Below, piece after piece: positions 35,402 to 45,097 of a stretch of 64,000 nt of DNA (its first letter is position 1; each line of letters begins with the position of its first letter). The stretch comes from an uncultured Commensalibacter sp. (GTDB lineage Bacteria; Pseudomonadota; Alphaproteobacteria; Acetobacterales; Acetobacteraceae): assembly GCA_945266285.1 (NCBI GenBank), contig CALYOP010000003.1:124001-188000 (forward strand), given 5' to 3'. The translations under genes and the position numbers were made by a program. Below the pieces are notes generated by a model. The model made no database searches. It saw only the letters and a list, made by a program, of their open reading frames with translations, and was not told the DNA's origin.

Positions 35402-37132
35402 TTATATCGTTTTTTCTTTTGATACAATCAATTGTGCATAAGCTCCGTGCAGTTGCAGCAGCGCTTTATGACTTCCCCGTTCAATAATTTTGCCTTTATC
35501 CAGCAAAAGAATACAATCTGCGGTTCGAATAGATGATAATCTATGGGATATGAGAATAATTGTACAATGATGATTAATTGCCGATAACGCGTCTTGAAAA
35601 TCCCGTTCACTTTCATTATCCAAATGAGAGAATGCCTCATCAAGAAGCAAAATAGGCGATTTCATTAATAATGCACGTGCAATCGCAATACGTTGTTTTT
35701 GCCCTCCTGAAAGCCGTACACCCGCCACACCACAAACCGTATTATATCCTTGAGGAAGCGCCATAATAAAATCATGGGCTTTTGCCAATTTTGCAGCTTC
35801 CTCCACTTCTTCTAACAAAGCATTTGGTTTACCAAGACGGATATTATCAAGAATGGTTTCATTAAAAAGATGAATATCCTGCGGAACATAAGCAATTAAT
35901 TTACGAAGGGTTGCAAGGGGTAAATCCCGTAAATCACAGTTCCCTATTCGTATTTCACCCGAAGTCACATCGCAAAAACGTAGTAATAAATTAATTATTG
36001 TGCTTTTCCCCGCACCCGAATGTCCAACCAGTGCCACCGTCTCTCCCGATGATATTGTGAGGTCAAGTTTCCTTAAAACATCGTCACCATTATTCCCATA
36101 ATGAAAACATACCTTATCAAAGCAAATCGTTTTTTCTTTAGGTATCGGTGCATTTCCTTGATCCATAATTTTAGGTTTTTGATGAAAGATTGTAAGAATA
36201 CGCGAAGCACCAGCCTTTAATTCGCCAAGTTTTCTTGCCGTTTGAGTAACTTCAACAATCGGGGTCAATGCTCCACCAGCAAGCATAATGGCCAAGGGAA
36301 CAAAAGCGAAATCCAATATACCTTCAGAAAATAATTTCACCCCTATCCAAGCAACACAAATAACACCAAGTGCTGTAGATCCATTAATCATTGCCTGTTC
36401 CATACCTGCTCTTGAACCATAACGGCGCTGCGCAGAAACAAGTTCTTCAGATAATTTCATCAAACAGTTAAATGCATCTTGGCTTCTACCAAAGATTATA
36501 ATGTCTTTTTGTCCTTGAATAATCTCAACTGTTTCCCCGTTAAGCTTACCCAATTTATCCATAACAATTTTACCCTGCTCTTCTGCTTTTTTCCCAAGCC
36601 AATAAGGGATAGATCCTACGAATATTAAAAATGGTAAAAGTGCAATTGCCATTATGGGATGCAATACAAACAAAACACAAAGCCCTATTAATGGAATAAC
36701 AATCGCACCAACATAATCGGCAACGGTATGGGCATAGAAATGCTCCATTAATTCAGCATCAGAAGTCGCCAAAGAAGCAAGCTCCCCAATCCGCTTACCG
36801 AATATAAAATTGGGTGCTGCCCTTTCGATACCGTCATATATGCCAATTCTTAGGCTTTCAATTAAAGTAAAAGCCAATTTATGAGAAATATGGCTTTGCC
36901 ACCAACGTGACAAAGGAACAATAAGAATGAAAAAAGCAAAACAAATAAAATCGGCAGCCAAATTATGCAAAGACTTACCTGAAATCGCTTTCCCTGCAAT
37001 CCATCCCCCCATTGCAAGCGCAGCAAGCGTTCCCCCTTGCGAAAGGATACCCGATAAAACCGTGAATGTTAGTAACGCATAATGCCCTTTTAAAAGCGGA
37101 ATTAGCCCAAGGATCCCTTTATTATTATGCAT
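35402..37132 (-). CDS. pchI: ABC transporter PchI-like (fused membrane and ATPase domains)
   Basis: 576 residues with six transmembrane helices (~20-300), then an ATPase domain with Walker A GHSGAGKST, signature 'RLSGGQKQRIAIARA', Walker B 'ILLLDEAFSHLD' and H-loop 'ILISHRLSSIR'. The open frame runs to 37279, but ATG 37132 overlaps the end of pchH by 8 bases, has a GGAAAAGAG site, and gives the normal length. With PchH it probably forms a heterodimer; in Pseudomonas pchHI are linked to pyochelin but their exact substrate is not settled. The signature of NBDs is canonical in both halves. H versus I assignment rests on gene order only. Confidence 0.85.
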   Translation of the reverse strand: MHNNKGILGLIPLLKGHYALLTFTVLSGILSQGGTLAALAMGGWIAGKAISGKSLHNLAADFICFAFFILIVPLSRWWQSHISHKLAFTLIESLRIGIYDGIERAAPNFIFGKRIGELASLATSDAELMEHFYAHTVADYVGAIVIPLIGLCVLFVLHPIMAIALLPFLIFVGSIPYWLGKKAEEQGKIVMDKLGKLNGETVEIIQGQKDIIIFGRSQDAFNCLMKLSEELVSAQRRYGSRAGMEQAMINGSTALGVICVAWIGVKLFSEGILDFAFVPLAIMLAGGALTPIVEVTQTARKLGELKAGASRILTIFHQKPKIMDQGNAPIPKEKTICFDKVCFHYGNNGDDVLRKLDLTISSGETVALVGHSGAGKSTIINLLLRFCDVTSGEIRIGNCDLRDLPLATLRKLIAYVPQDIHLFNETILDNIRLGKPNALLEEVEEAAKLAKAHDFIMALPQGYNTVCGVAGVRLSGGQKQRIAIARALLMKSPILLLDEAFSHLDNESERDFQDALSAINHHCTIILISHRLSSIRTADCILLLDKGKIIERGSHKALLQLHGAYAQLIVSKEKTI

Positions 37133-38852
37133 GGCTCTTTTCCTCCAAAGAAAGAAGATACGCATAAATCTTGCTATTTTGAGCAAGTTCAACAGGTGTT
37201 CCTTGCTCAACAAGCTTACCTTCTGAAAATACGAAAATATGATCCACATGTTTGATGGTAGACAAACGATGTGCAACAATAAGCGTGGTGCGTCCCTTTG
37301 TCAGTGTATCGATAGCAATTTGGATCGCTTTTTCATTTTCTGGATCAAGATTAGAAGTTGCTTCATCTAAAATAAGAATAGGTGAATTCTTTAACAAAGC
37401 ACGGGCAATCGCAATACGTTGCCGTTGACCCCCCGATAAATTCGCACCATGTTCTTTGACCATTGTTTCATAACCTTGTGGGAGATTTTCGATAAAATCA
37501 TCAATGCGGGCTGCTGCCGCTACAGAATGAAGCTCTTGTTCCGAAGCATCGGATTTTGCCAATCGAAGATTTTCCGCAATAGTCTCATGAAAAAGAAATA
37601 CATCTTGTGAAACAATACTGATTAACGAATATAAATCTTCAAGTAATAAATCGCGAATATTCACATTCCCAATCAAAATATTTCCACTATCAGGATCAAA
37701 AAAACGTTGTATTAAATTTGTAACCGTTGTTTTTCCTGAACCCGATATACCAACCAGTGCGACGGTTTCATGTTCTTTTACGGTAAATGAAAGTGATTTT
37801 ATTGCAGGCTTGTCTGCATTGGGATAGGTAAAATCAACCTTATCAAATACGATATTATGCTGCTGTGGTAATTTAGCGGGTTTTGAAGGATTTTTTACCC
37901 AAATATCCATATTAAGAAAATCAATTATAGGAGGAACAGCACCACTTGCAGCCCATGCTATATGGAATTCTTTTTCTAAGCGATCTAATGGCCGAAAGGA
38001 TTCACGAGCTAAAAATAATACGGTTAATAAAGCAAATGCCGTTATTTCCCCAGAAACAAAACGCCAACTAACTGTGACAATAGCCAAAGCAATACCGGTA
38101 AAAGTAATAAAGCTTGTTATTCCGGTTCGCATCAATGTAACCCTTAGCGTTTCCATGGATACTTGTTTAAGATTTTCGCCGCGTTCAGCCAAATTTTTCC
38201 TACGTTGCGCAGAAACGCCAAATGCTTTTAGGATGATTATTCCCTGAAGGCTATCAAGCATATAATTTCCAAATGCCCCCATGGCCGCAAACACACCGGA
38301 TATTTGCGGCATCTGCCAACGCATCCAAAAACGATCCAAAATCGGAAAGGCACATACAAATAAAGTAAGAATAATTGCAGATGGCCAATCGATAAAAGCA
38401 AGAATTCCTAAAATTCCACCGCATCCTAAAAAAGCGCAAATAATTGCAGGTAAATAACGACCATAATACGATTCAAGCGCCTCAACCCCATTAATGATGA
38501 CGGATTGAATATCACCTATTTCTTTGCGCAAGGTTACACTGGGACCAAATTCGAATAACCGTGTAAGAAGCTTATGCCGTAATTTCTGTTTCGTTATCTG
38601 CGCGGTTTTCTGTGCAATTATTTCTGCAGCCCAAACCAAAATAAAACGCAAAACAATAATGGCGAAAAGCAACATAAAAAGAAAAGAAATATCAGAGAAA
38701 TTTTTTGCAAATACTTGCGCTAAAATCCATGCAAGCAACAAACCTTGCAAAGCATAACAAGCGGTAATGGCTAAATTGACCAAAACGCTAAAAATAAGCT
38801 GACCACGAATTGCCGTTTGAAGATGAAGACCCGGGATATCATATTTGCCCAT
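37125..38852 (-). CDS. pchH: ABC transporter PchH-like (fused membrane and ATPase domains)
   Basis: 575 residues. The membrane domain with about six helices spans 15-310. The ATPase domain has Walker A 'GISGSGKTT', signature 'NLSGGQRQRIAIARA', Walker B 'ILILDEATSNLD' and H-loop 'IVAHRLSTIK'. It is similar in plan to yersiniabactin YbtP/YbtQ and Pseudomonas PchH/PchI. The start overlaps the ABC ATPase gene before it by 14 bases with an AAGGAAAGAACGG site, so receptor, binding protein, permease, ATPase, pchH and pchI form one six-gene operon. Direction (import of the ferri-siderophore or export) cannot be read from the sequence. Confidence 0.86.
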   Translation of the reverse strand: MGKYDIPGLHLQTAIRGQLIFSVLVNLAITACYALQGLLLAWILAQVFAKNFSDISFLFMLLFAIIVLRFILVWAAEIIAQKTAQITKQKLRHKLLTRLFEFGPSVTLRKEIGDIQSVIINGVEALESYYGRYLPAIICAFLGCGGILGILAFIDWPSAIILTLFVCAFPILDRFWMRWQMPQISGVFAAMGAFGNYMLDSLQGIIILKAFGVSAQRRKNLAERGENLKQVSMETLRVTLMRTGITSFITFTGIALAIVTVSWRFVSGEITAFALLTVLFLARESFRPLDRLEKEFHIAWAASGAVPPIIDFLNMDIWVKNPSKPAKLPQQHNIVFDKVDFTYPNADKPAIKSLSFTVKEHETVALVGISGSGKTTVTNLIQRFFDPDSGNILIGNVNIRDLLLEDLYSLISIVSQDVFLFHETIAENLRLAKSDASEQELHSVAAAARIDDFIENLPQGYETMVKEHGANLSGGQRQRIAIARALLKNSPILILDEATSNLDPENEKAIQIAIDTLTKGRTTLIVAHRLSTIKHVDHIFVFSEGKLVEQGTPVELAQNSKIYAYLLSLEEKSHA

Positions 38853-39666
38853 TACCGTTCTTTCCTTCTTTTGGAGTGATATCTATAGGTAATTTATGAA
38901 TAACAAGATGCTCTGTTCCCTCTGCAGTGCGCGCTATACTTGTCTTTACACCATAGATTTGTTCAAGAAGGCTTGATGTTAAAACCTCCTTGGGATGACC
39001 CGCACCAACAATATGACCACCATGAAGAAAGAAAAGATGATCTGCCCAATTGGATGCCAATATCAAATCATGCAAAACAAGAATAACAATACATCCAGAA
39101 AGCGTTACAGACTTTAATAACGCCATCACCTCCATCTGATATCTTAAATCAAGCGCGCTGGTTGGTTCATCTAATAACAAAATTTTCGGTTTGCGAACCA
39201 ATGATTGGGCAAGACTTGCAAGCTGTCTTTGCCCACCGGACAAGCTGCTTAGCTTTTTCATAGCCAGATTAAGAATACCAACCCGTTCAAGCGTTGATAG
39301 CGCCAATTCCTCATGCTTTACGGTGGAAATGGCCGAGGTTAACGTTTGCGAAGCGATAATAACACTTTCAAGAACAGTTAACCCCTTTGATGCTGTAATC
39401 GATTGTGGCATAAAACCGATAAGCTTTGATCGCGCATGAGCACCAATCATCAGCAAATCGCATCCATTCCATTCAACGGTTCCTTTTGCCCGTGTTAATC
39501 CACTCATTGCACGTAAAAGGGTCGATTTTCCTGCTCCATTTGAACCCGTAATAACCGTTAGCTTTCCAGATTGAATATCCAGCAAATCAACACCATCAAT
39601 GATCTTGTCATGACCATAATGCACATGAAATCCACGGACAGACAAAGCGGAAATTTCTGATTTCAT
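38839..39666 (-). CDS. FecE-like ATPase of siderophore uptake
   Basis: 275-residue stand-alone ABC ATPase: Walker A GSNGAGKST, signature 'LSGGQRQLASLAQSL', Walker B 'ILLLDEPTSALD', H-loop 'LVLHDLILASN'. The family energises iron-siderophore, haem and B12 import. Its ATG overlaps the permease stop as ATGA, so the pair is translated together. It is preceded by permease and binding protein and followed by pchH. Confidence 0.93.
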   Translation of the reverse strand: MKSEISALSVRGFHVHYGHDKIIDGVDLLDIQSGKLTVITGSNGAGKSTLLRAMSGLTRAKGTVEWNGCDLLMIGAHARSKLIGFMPQSITASKGLTVLESVIIASQTLTSAISTVKHEELALSTLERVGILNLAMKKLSSLSGGQRQLASLAQSLVRKPKILLLDEPTSALDLRYQMEVMALLKSVTLSGCIVILVLHDLILASNWADHLFFLHGGHIVGAGHPKEVLTSSLLEQIYGVKTSIARTAEGTEHLVIHKLPIDITPKEGKNGNGQI

Positions 39667-40730
39667 CGCATAAATTTTCCTGCCGTTAAAAAGAACATAA
39701 AGCAGGGCAAACCGATTAAAGCGGTAACAATACCAATAGGCAACAAAACACCGATGATTATTATTTTTGATAAAATACTGGCAAATGACATAATAATTGC
39801 GCCGGATAAAAGTGCCGCAGGCAAAAAGAAACGATGGTCTTCGCCAACCATTAATCGCGCAATATGCGGCCCAACAAGCCCGATAAACCCAATCGTTCCT
39901 GCAAAAGCAACGGATATAGCCGCAAGAATACTTGTTCTAAGCAAACATCCAAAACGCAGACGTTGAATATGAACACCAAGACTACTTGCACGTTCCTCAC
40001 CTAAAGAAAGCAAGGTTAATGCCATCGCTGACTTCATTGAAAAAGGAATAATCAATATAAGCGTTATCGCTAAGGTTGCTAGTGAAGATAGATCGGCACG
40101 ATCAAGTCCCCCCATTGTCCAAAAAACAAGCTGTTGAAGGGAATCTGCTGGTGCAATAAATTGAACAATCGCAACAAGCGCATTAAATCCGAAAACCAAT
40201 GCAATCCCAAATAAAATAAGAGCGGTTGATTCGCGTAAAATCATTGCAAATGCTTGAATAAGGATAACCGCACCAAAAGCCATAATAAATGCATTCACCG
40301 GAACAGCGACATTTATTGGAATAAACGGTATGGTAATACCCAAGACAATCGCACTGGCAGCACCAAAAGCGGCGGCTGATGAAACGCCAAGTGTAAATGG
40401 GCTGGCCAAAGGATTAAACAAAATCGTTTGCATTTCTGCCCCAGCCAAGCTAAGGCTTGCGCCAATCATAACGGCGAATAATGCTGTGGGTAAACGAATA
40501 TTCCACATAATAACGCCAAAATTATTATTGGGGTCTTTGAAATGGGTTAATCCTTGCCAAATTTCATTTAAGGAAAGACCTGCTGGTCCAGTCATTATAT
40601 CGACAAGAATACCTACCAAAAGTAATATAAAAAGCCCAATAATCCACGCCATTTTTCTTTTAATCGTGCGATGATATTCGGTTATAATATTTTGACGCGA
40701 TAATGGCGTGGGAATAACGCTTTTTATCAT
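39663..40730 (-). CDS. FecCD-type siderophore permease
   Basis: About 355 residues with roughly nine or ten transmembrane helices and the FecCD signature regions ('MWNIRLPTALFAVMIGASLSLAG' in part, 'PLASPFTLGVSSAAAFGA', 'GFIGLVGPHIARLMVG', with the cytoplasmic EAA-like loop near 'GEERASSLGV'). Only one permease gene is present, so it must act as a homodimer. An upstream ATG at 40757 is possible, but ATG 40730 overlaps the stop of the binding-protein gene as ATGA, and I prefer it. Confidence 0.92.
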   Translation of the reverse strand: MIKSVIPTPLSRQNIITEYHRTIKRKMAWIIGLFILLLVGILVDIMTGPAGLSLNEIWQGLTHFKDPNNNFGVIMWNIRLPTALFAVMIGASLSLAGAEMQTILFNPLASPFTLGVSSAAAFGAASAIVLGITIPFIPINVAVPVNAFIMAFGAVILIQAFAMILRESTALILFGIALVFGFNALVAIVQFIAPADSLQQLVFWTMGGLDRADLSSLATLAITLILIIPFSMKSAMALTLLSLGEERASSLGVHIQRLRFGCLLRTSILAAISVAFAGTIGFIGLVGPHIARLMVGEDHRFFLPAALLSGAIIMSFASILSKIIIIGVLLPIGIVTALIGLPCFMFFLTAGKFMR

Positions 40731-41875
40731 TGACTTTTTATTCCCTCGTCGATCCAAAACGTTCCTTCTAATGGGAAAGCCATAAATTTCTCATTGAGTT
40801 CTTCTAACGTTCTATCAGGGTTTATGTCTTTAAATTCGGCTGGATGAAACATTTTTGTCATTTCTTCGACACCAACAAAAAATAAAGGCGTATCAAAGAA
40901 AAACAACCAAATGCCACCGGCTTTATGCTCACGAACAGCACGAAGATTTGCAATCCCAGGGGCCTTCATCATTATAGTGATTGAATCCGCGACCTGATCT
41001 TTTGAAATGGACGGCCCAATCTTCAAACCCGTCAACGCTGCCAAAGACCCCCCACCGATTAAATAATAATCAGGGTCACGTAACATGATGTATTCCAGGC
41101 TAAGCTTTCCCCCTGCCCCTGGGATCTTATCAATACCAATATTTTTTCCACCCGCTGCAGCAATAAAATCGCTTACATTTCCATGCCCTGAACTGAAACA
41201 ACAATCTTTTCCATTCGCATTTAGATGAAATAAAACCTTTGGACGATCAAGGCCTTTTAATCTGGAAGAAATACGGGCCATATGCTGATTATAATAATCA
41301 ACGAATGCTTGGGCCTCTTTGTCTTTTCCAAGCAATTTACCCAGCATCAACATACTTGGAACGGTTTTTTCAAGGGGTTTACGAAAGAAATCGACAAAAA
41401 CATAGGGAATACCCGCCTTATCCAGCCTCTCTATTCCTTCTGGGGTTGGACCATATAAGGTAAAGATAACAAGATCTGGTTTTGCCGCAATCACCGCTTC
41501 CATTGAAAAGGATCGGTTGGTTAGCTCTCCAACATTTGGAATATGATCGGCCGTAGGGAAATGTTTGCGTAAAGCATCATATAATGCCGGTGAAAAGCGT
41601 TGAAGATCATTCCCCCATGCAGCAACATGTGACAATGGGTCCTTATATAACAAACCCAAAGTCATAATTTGCCTGCTCTCAGAAAGGACAATACGCTTTA
41701 CTGGCCCTGGTAACGTTACCGTTCGGCCTACCATATCGGTTACTGTAATCGAAGTTGTATTCTTATTCGTTTGTGCATGGGTATTTTGTGCGTTACTAGA
41801 AGAGATGAACATTGCAAGAACAATAGCAAAGATAAAACGCTTATTTTTGATTATTATATTGATAATATTCATCAT
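40727..41875 (-). CDS. FecB/BtuF-like periplasmic siderophore-binding protein
   Basis: 382 residues with a signal peptide (hydrophobic 14-27, 'SSSNAQ' cleavage near 30), then the two-lobe fold of class III binding proteins: 'VTDMVGRTVTLPGPVKRIV', 'VIAAKPDLVIF', 'RLDKAGIPYVFVDF'. It has no lipobox cysteine, so it is soluble. It should carry the ferri-siderophore from the outer-membrane receptor to the permease. It lies 17 bases after the receptor gene. Confidence 0.9.
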   Translation of the reverse strand: MMNIINIIIKNKRFIFAIVLAMFISSSNAQNTHAQTNKNTTSITVTDMVGRTVTLPGPVKRIVLSESRQIMTLGLLYKDPLSHVAAWGNDLQRFSPALYDALRKHFPTADHIPNVGELTNRSFSMEAVIAAKPDLVIFTLYGPTPEGIERLDKAGIPYVFVDFFRKPLEKTVPSMLMLGKLLGKDKEAQAFVDYYNQHMARISSRLKGLDRPKVLFHLNANGKDCCFSSGHGNVSDFIAAAGGKNIGIDKIPGAGGKLSLEYIMLRDPDYYLIGGGSLAALTGLKIGPSISKDQVADSITIMMKAPGIANLRAVREHKAGGIWLFFFDTPLFFVGVEEMTKMFHPAEFKDINPDRTLEELNEKFMAFPLEGTFWIDEGIKSQ

Positions 41876-41892
41876 AGTACCTTAATTGCTTA

Positions 41893-44043
41893 TTACCAAC
41901 GATAGGTAAGATTTGCTGCGACAGTGCGCCCAAATCCTTCGTTACATGACATCGCAGAACATGTTGAAAAATAACGTTTATTAAACATGTTGTTTAAATT
42001 AACATCCAGCCTCAATCCGTTTAATGCATTATTGGGATTGCGTTTATTGAACTTGTAATGAACCGCCATATCAAATAGCGTAAAATCTGGAACTTTGATG
42101 GTATTTAATGTATCGGCATAGGTTTTACCCACATAACGCACACCAAATCCAAGACCAAGGCCTGCAATTTTTCCTTTGCTAACCGTATAATCCCCCCAAA
42201 AAGATGCCATATGTTCTGGCAACCCTGTAGGAATTTTATGAAAAGCACCAGGAACCGTAGTTTTGGTTGTCGATAAATCATTATAAGTATAGTTGGCCAA
42301 AATCTTTAGATCTCTAGTAATATTGGCCACCGCAGACACTTCAATCCCTTGAGAAGTTACTTGTCCAGTTTGCACGGAATTCTGAATATTATTTGGATCG
42401 GTTGTTTTGACATTTGTTTGATCAATATGAAACCACGCAAAGGTAAACAAAGCTTCTAGATTAGTTGGTTGATATTTAACCCCCGTTTCAATTTGTTTTC
42501 CTTCTGTAGGTTTGAATACATTTCCATAAAAATCGGTACCTAGCATAGGGGCAAAAGTAGTCGCATAGCTTACATAAGGTGCAACGCCAACATCTGTCGC
42601 ATAAGTTAACCCTGTAAGATAGGTAAATTTGTTATCGTTTTGATCCGTTTTCCCATTAGATATCTTATTATGCGTTCCTACCATTGCCCAATCTTGACGC
42701 GCATCAAAATTAAGAATAACGCGTTTTGCAAAAGTTACCGTATTCGCGGTATAAATCCCGACTTCATTTGCTTTTTGATAGGTTTTCGTAAAAAGATTTG
42801 GTGTACTAAAACCGGCTCCATAAGTCGGACGATAAATATCAATTGAATTCGTTTTACCCGCAAGAAGCGAATAATCTTCACCAAGATTTCGCCATGAAGC
42901 CCCCAAAACCGTCGTTCCTTTAACTAAATCGCCGAGCTCCCATTCTTTTTTTCCATAATTATCCGTCGAAAAAACGCGTCCCGTAATTTTAAATTTATAG
43001 GCTGCTCGATTTAGCGTACGCATATCTTTCGCAAGAGACATCCCGGTAAGCGTCTCGGTCGATAAATCATTATATGTATAACGGCTTGCTGAATGAACTG
43101 ACCATGAATCATCATCAAAGCGATGATCAAAAATGTAACCCAATCCCATTTGCGTCATGTGGTTATCTAAATGCGTACCATCGAGATAACGATTACGGGG
43201 TATTTTCCCATGTGGATTAGGCAATACGGTACCATAAATAGGCAAAAAAGGTCGTGGCGGACCAAATTCATCACGACTAAAAGACGATAAAATCGTTAAA
43301 GAAGTATTGGTATCCGGTTTCCAAGAAAAAGATGGGGCAATATACCCGGTATTATCGGGAACATGCCGAAACTGCGTGCCGCTTTTTCTGATAACACCAA
43401 CCAAGCGATAAAGCAGCGTTTTATCTTTATCAATTGCCCCTGAAAAATCAGCTTGTCCTTGTATACGACCGTAACTTCCTCCATTTACTTCAACTTCTTT
43501 TATGTTCTTTTTGGTGGGTTGCTTGCTAATCGCATTAACAACCCCGCCAGGAGAACCAATACCATAGGTAAATCCGGCTGGCCCACGCAAAACCTCGATC
43601 CGTTCCATGCCATATGGTTGATAACGCACATAAGATTGCGCTGTTGTTGAACGCAAACCATCAAGCAAAGCACCATTCAATGTCGCATCAAAACCGCGAA
43701 TATTAAAATAATCAAACCGTTGCGAAACCGCTGAAGTAGAAGCAAAAACCCCTGGTGTATATTGAAGCGCTTGGGTTGTCGTTTGCACATTTCGATCTGT
43801 TAATTCTTCACGACCGATGACACTTACCGATTGCGGCGTTGTAAGAATAGGCGACCCCGTTTTACTGGCCGTCGAACTTTGTTTCGCCACATAACCCTTT
43901 ACTGGGCCATTGGCACGTTCACCCCGAACCATAATTACCTCTGAATCCGGTTCTTTTTCTTGAGCAAAACTTTGACTATCAATAAAAGCAATGACATTTA
44001 TTGCGGATATCAAAGAAATAATTTTTTTTTGCTTTAAGATCAC
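41893..44043 (-). CDS. TonB-dependent siderophore receptor (FptA/FetA/FpvA-like)
   Basis: 716 residues: signal peptide (1-28, 'SQSFAQ'), a probable TonB box ('EVIMVRGE'), a plug domain (~60-170, 'TTPQSVSVIGREEL', 'RGFDATLNGALLDGLRS', 'RIEVLRGPAGFTYGIGSPGG') and a 22-strand barrel ending in an aromatic residue ('TVAANLTYRW'). It belongs to the siderophore-receptor subfamily. Position at the head of the uptake operon and next to the pch genes makes ferri-(enantio-)pyochelin the expected ligand. A Fur box lies 43 bases upstream. A late 'STCSAMSCNEGFGRT' carries two cysteines near the C-terminus. It appears intact. Confidence 0.94.
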   Translation of the reverse strand: MILKQKKIISLISAINVIAFIDSQSFAQEKEPDSEVIMVRGERANGPVKGYVAKQSSTASKTGSPILTTPQSVSVIGREELTDRNVQTTTQALQYTPGVFASTSAVSQRFDYFNIRGFDATLNGALLDGLRSTTAQSYVRYQPYGMERIEVLRGPAGFTYGIGSPGGVVNAISKQPTKKNIKEVEVNGGSYGRIQGQADFSGAIDKDKTLLYRLVGVIRKSGTQFRHVPDNTGYIAPSFSWKPDTNTSLTILSSFSRDEFGPPRPFLPIYGTVLPNPHGKIPRNRYLDGTHLDNHMTQMGLGYIFDHRFDDDSWSVHSASRYTYNDLSTETLTGMSLAKDMRTLNRAAYKFKITGRVFSTDNYGKKEWELGDLVKGTTVLGASWRNLGEDYSLLAGKTNSIDIYRPTYGAGFSTPNLFTKTYQKANEVGIYTANTVTFAKRVILNFDARQDWAMVGTHNKISNGKTDQNDNKFTYLTGLTYATDVGVAPYVSYATTFAPMLGTDFYGNVFKPTEGKQIETGVKYQPTNLEALFTFAWFHIDQTNVKTTDPNNIQNSVQTGQVTSQGIEVSAVANITRDLKILANYTYNDLSTTKTTVPGAFHKIPTGLPEHMASFWGDYTVSKGKIAGLGLGFGVRYVGKTYADTLNTIKVPDFTLFDMAVHYKFNKRNPNNALNGLRLDVNLNNMFNKRYFSTCSAMSCNEGFGRTVAANLTYRW

Positions 44044-44085
44044 CTTAATTAAACACCTTGATTATTTTAGACACATCTCAAAAAT

Positions 44086-44104
44086 GAGAACGAAAATCAT
44101 TATT
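44086..44104. promoter_or_regulatory. Fur box upstream of the TonB receptor operon
   Basis: GAGAACGAAAATCATTATT (plus strand) matches the Fur consensus GATAATGATAATCATTATC at 15 of 19 positions. It lies 43 bases before the receptor ATG, where it would overlap the promoter. Confidence 0.7.
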
Positions 44105-44185
44105 ATAATTATGGTGTATAAAGCTTTCATTAAACAATAGAATTGATTTTAGATTGCGGGGCTATTCCTATCGATAAAAAGTAAT

Positions 44186-44851
44186 TTATAGAATATTTCG
44201 AATTCTCATTGATTTGGCCATTTGTGCATGATTTGTAACCACACTTGCAATAAACCCATAATCAATATTCAAATCATAAAGATACCAAAGCCTTATCTTT
44301 CCATTATGTCTTATTATAATTCGACGATAATTTGCTGTTTTCTTTTTGAGCGGTATCGCTACGTCACAAAGCGATTGAATACCGACCCCTAATGCTTTGA
44401 CCGCAGCCTCTTTACGAACCCAAAATCGTAACCAATCAACATGATTATTCTGATCTTTTGAAATATGTTTTAATTCTGCAGGCGAACAAATATCGTGCAG
44501 AATATATTGAAAATTAACGGGTTTTATTTCCTCAAGATCTGCACCAATCACACCAGTCGATGCAACCGCAATAAACACACCTTTACCACTATGGCTCAAA
44601 GAAAAAGCAGGACCGTTACAAACAAAAGGTTTGCCCATTTTATCTTTATAAAATTGAACATCTGGCGGAGGGATATCTAAATAATACCCCATCACCTTAC
44701 GTAAAGCGATATGCGCAGCAGCAAAAAATTCAGCCTGCGTTTTATTTTTAATCAATGAATATCGTTTTAATTCTTGTCTATCCAACCATTCTAATTGTGT
44801 AGATTTGTAAAAATCTGATATTTCCAAATTAGAAAACCATAGATCAATCAT
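44186..44851 (-). CDS. Sfp-type 4'-phosphopantetheinyl transferase
   Basis: 221 residues with the three family motifs: 'FSLSHSGKGVFIAVA' (~84-98), the Mg-binding 'IGADLEEI' (~102-109) and 'WVRKEAAVKALGVG' (~145-158). It converts the carrier domains of PchE and PchF to the holo form and could also serve the ACP of the operon at 50-56 kb. It lies immediately upstream of the receptor operon with a 142-base spacer that holds the Fur box, so it may be transcribed separately. Confidence 0.93.
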   Translation of the reverse strand: MIDLWFSNLEISDFYKSTQLEWLDRQELKRYSLIKNKTQAEFFAAAHIALRKVMGYYLDIPPPDVQFYKDKMGKPFVCNGPAFSLSHSGKGVFIAVASTGVIGADLEEIKPVNFQYILHDICSPAELKHISKDQNNHVDWLRFWVRKEAAVKALGVGIQSLCDVAIPLKKKTANYRRIIIRHNGKIRLWYLYDLNIDYGFIASVVTNHAQMAKSMRIRNIL

Positions 44852-45097
44852 CTTTGAACCATACCTTCGCAGATTACTTAAAAATCTATTTTTATATTTT
44901 GTTAATTTTTATTTATTTTTGATTAATTTATTTTACTGAAATAAAAAATTTTTAATATCCGTATTTATAAAAAAATAAATATAAAAAATTTATTATTCTA
45001 TTTTACAGTTTAAATATGATCATAACCATAAAAACAGATATTTATAATGAAATTATGGTAATCACATCAACAACCGACTTAAAATATCTAAGCTATT

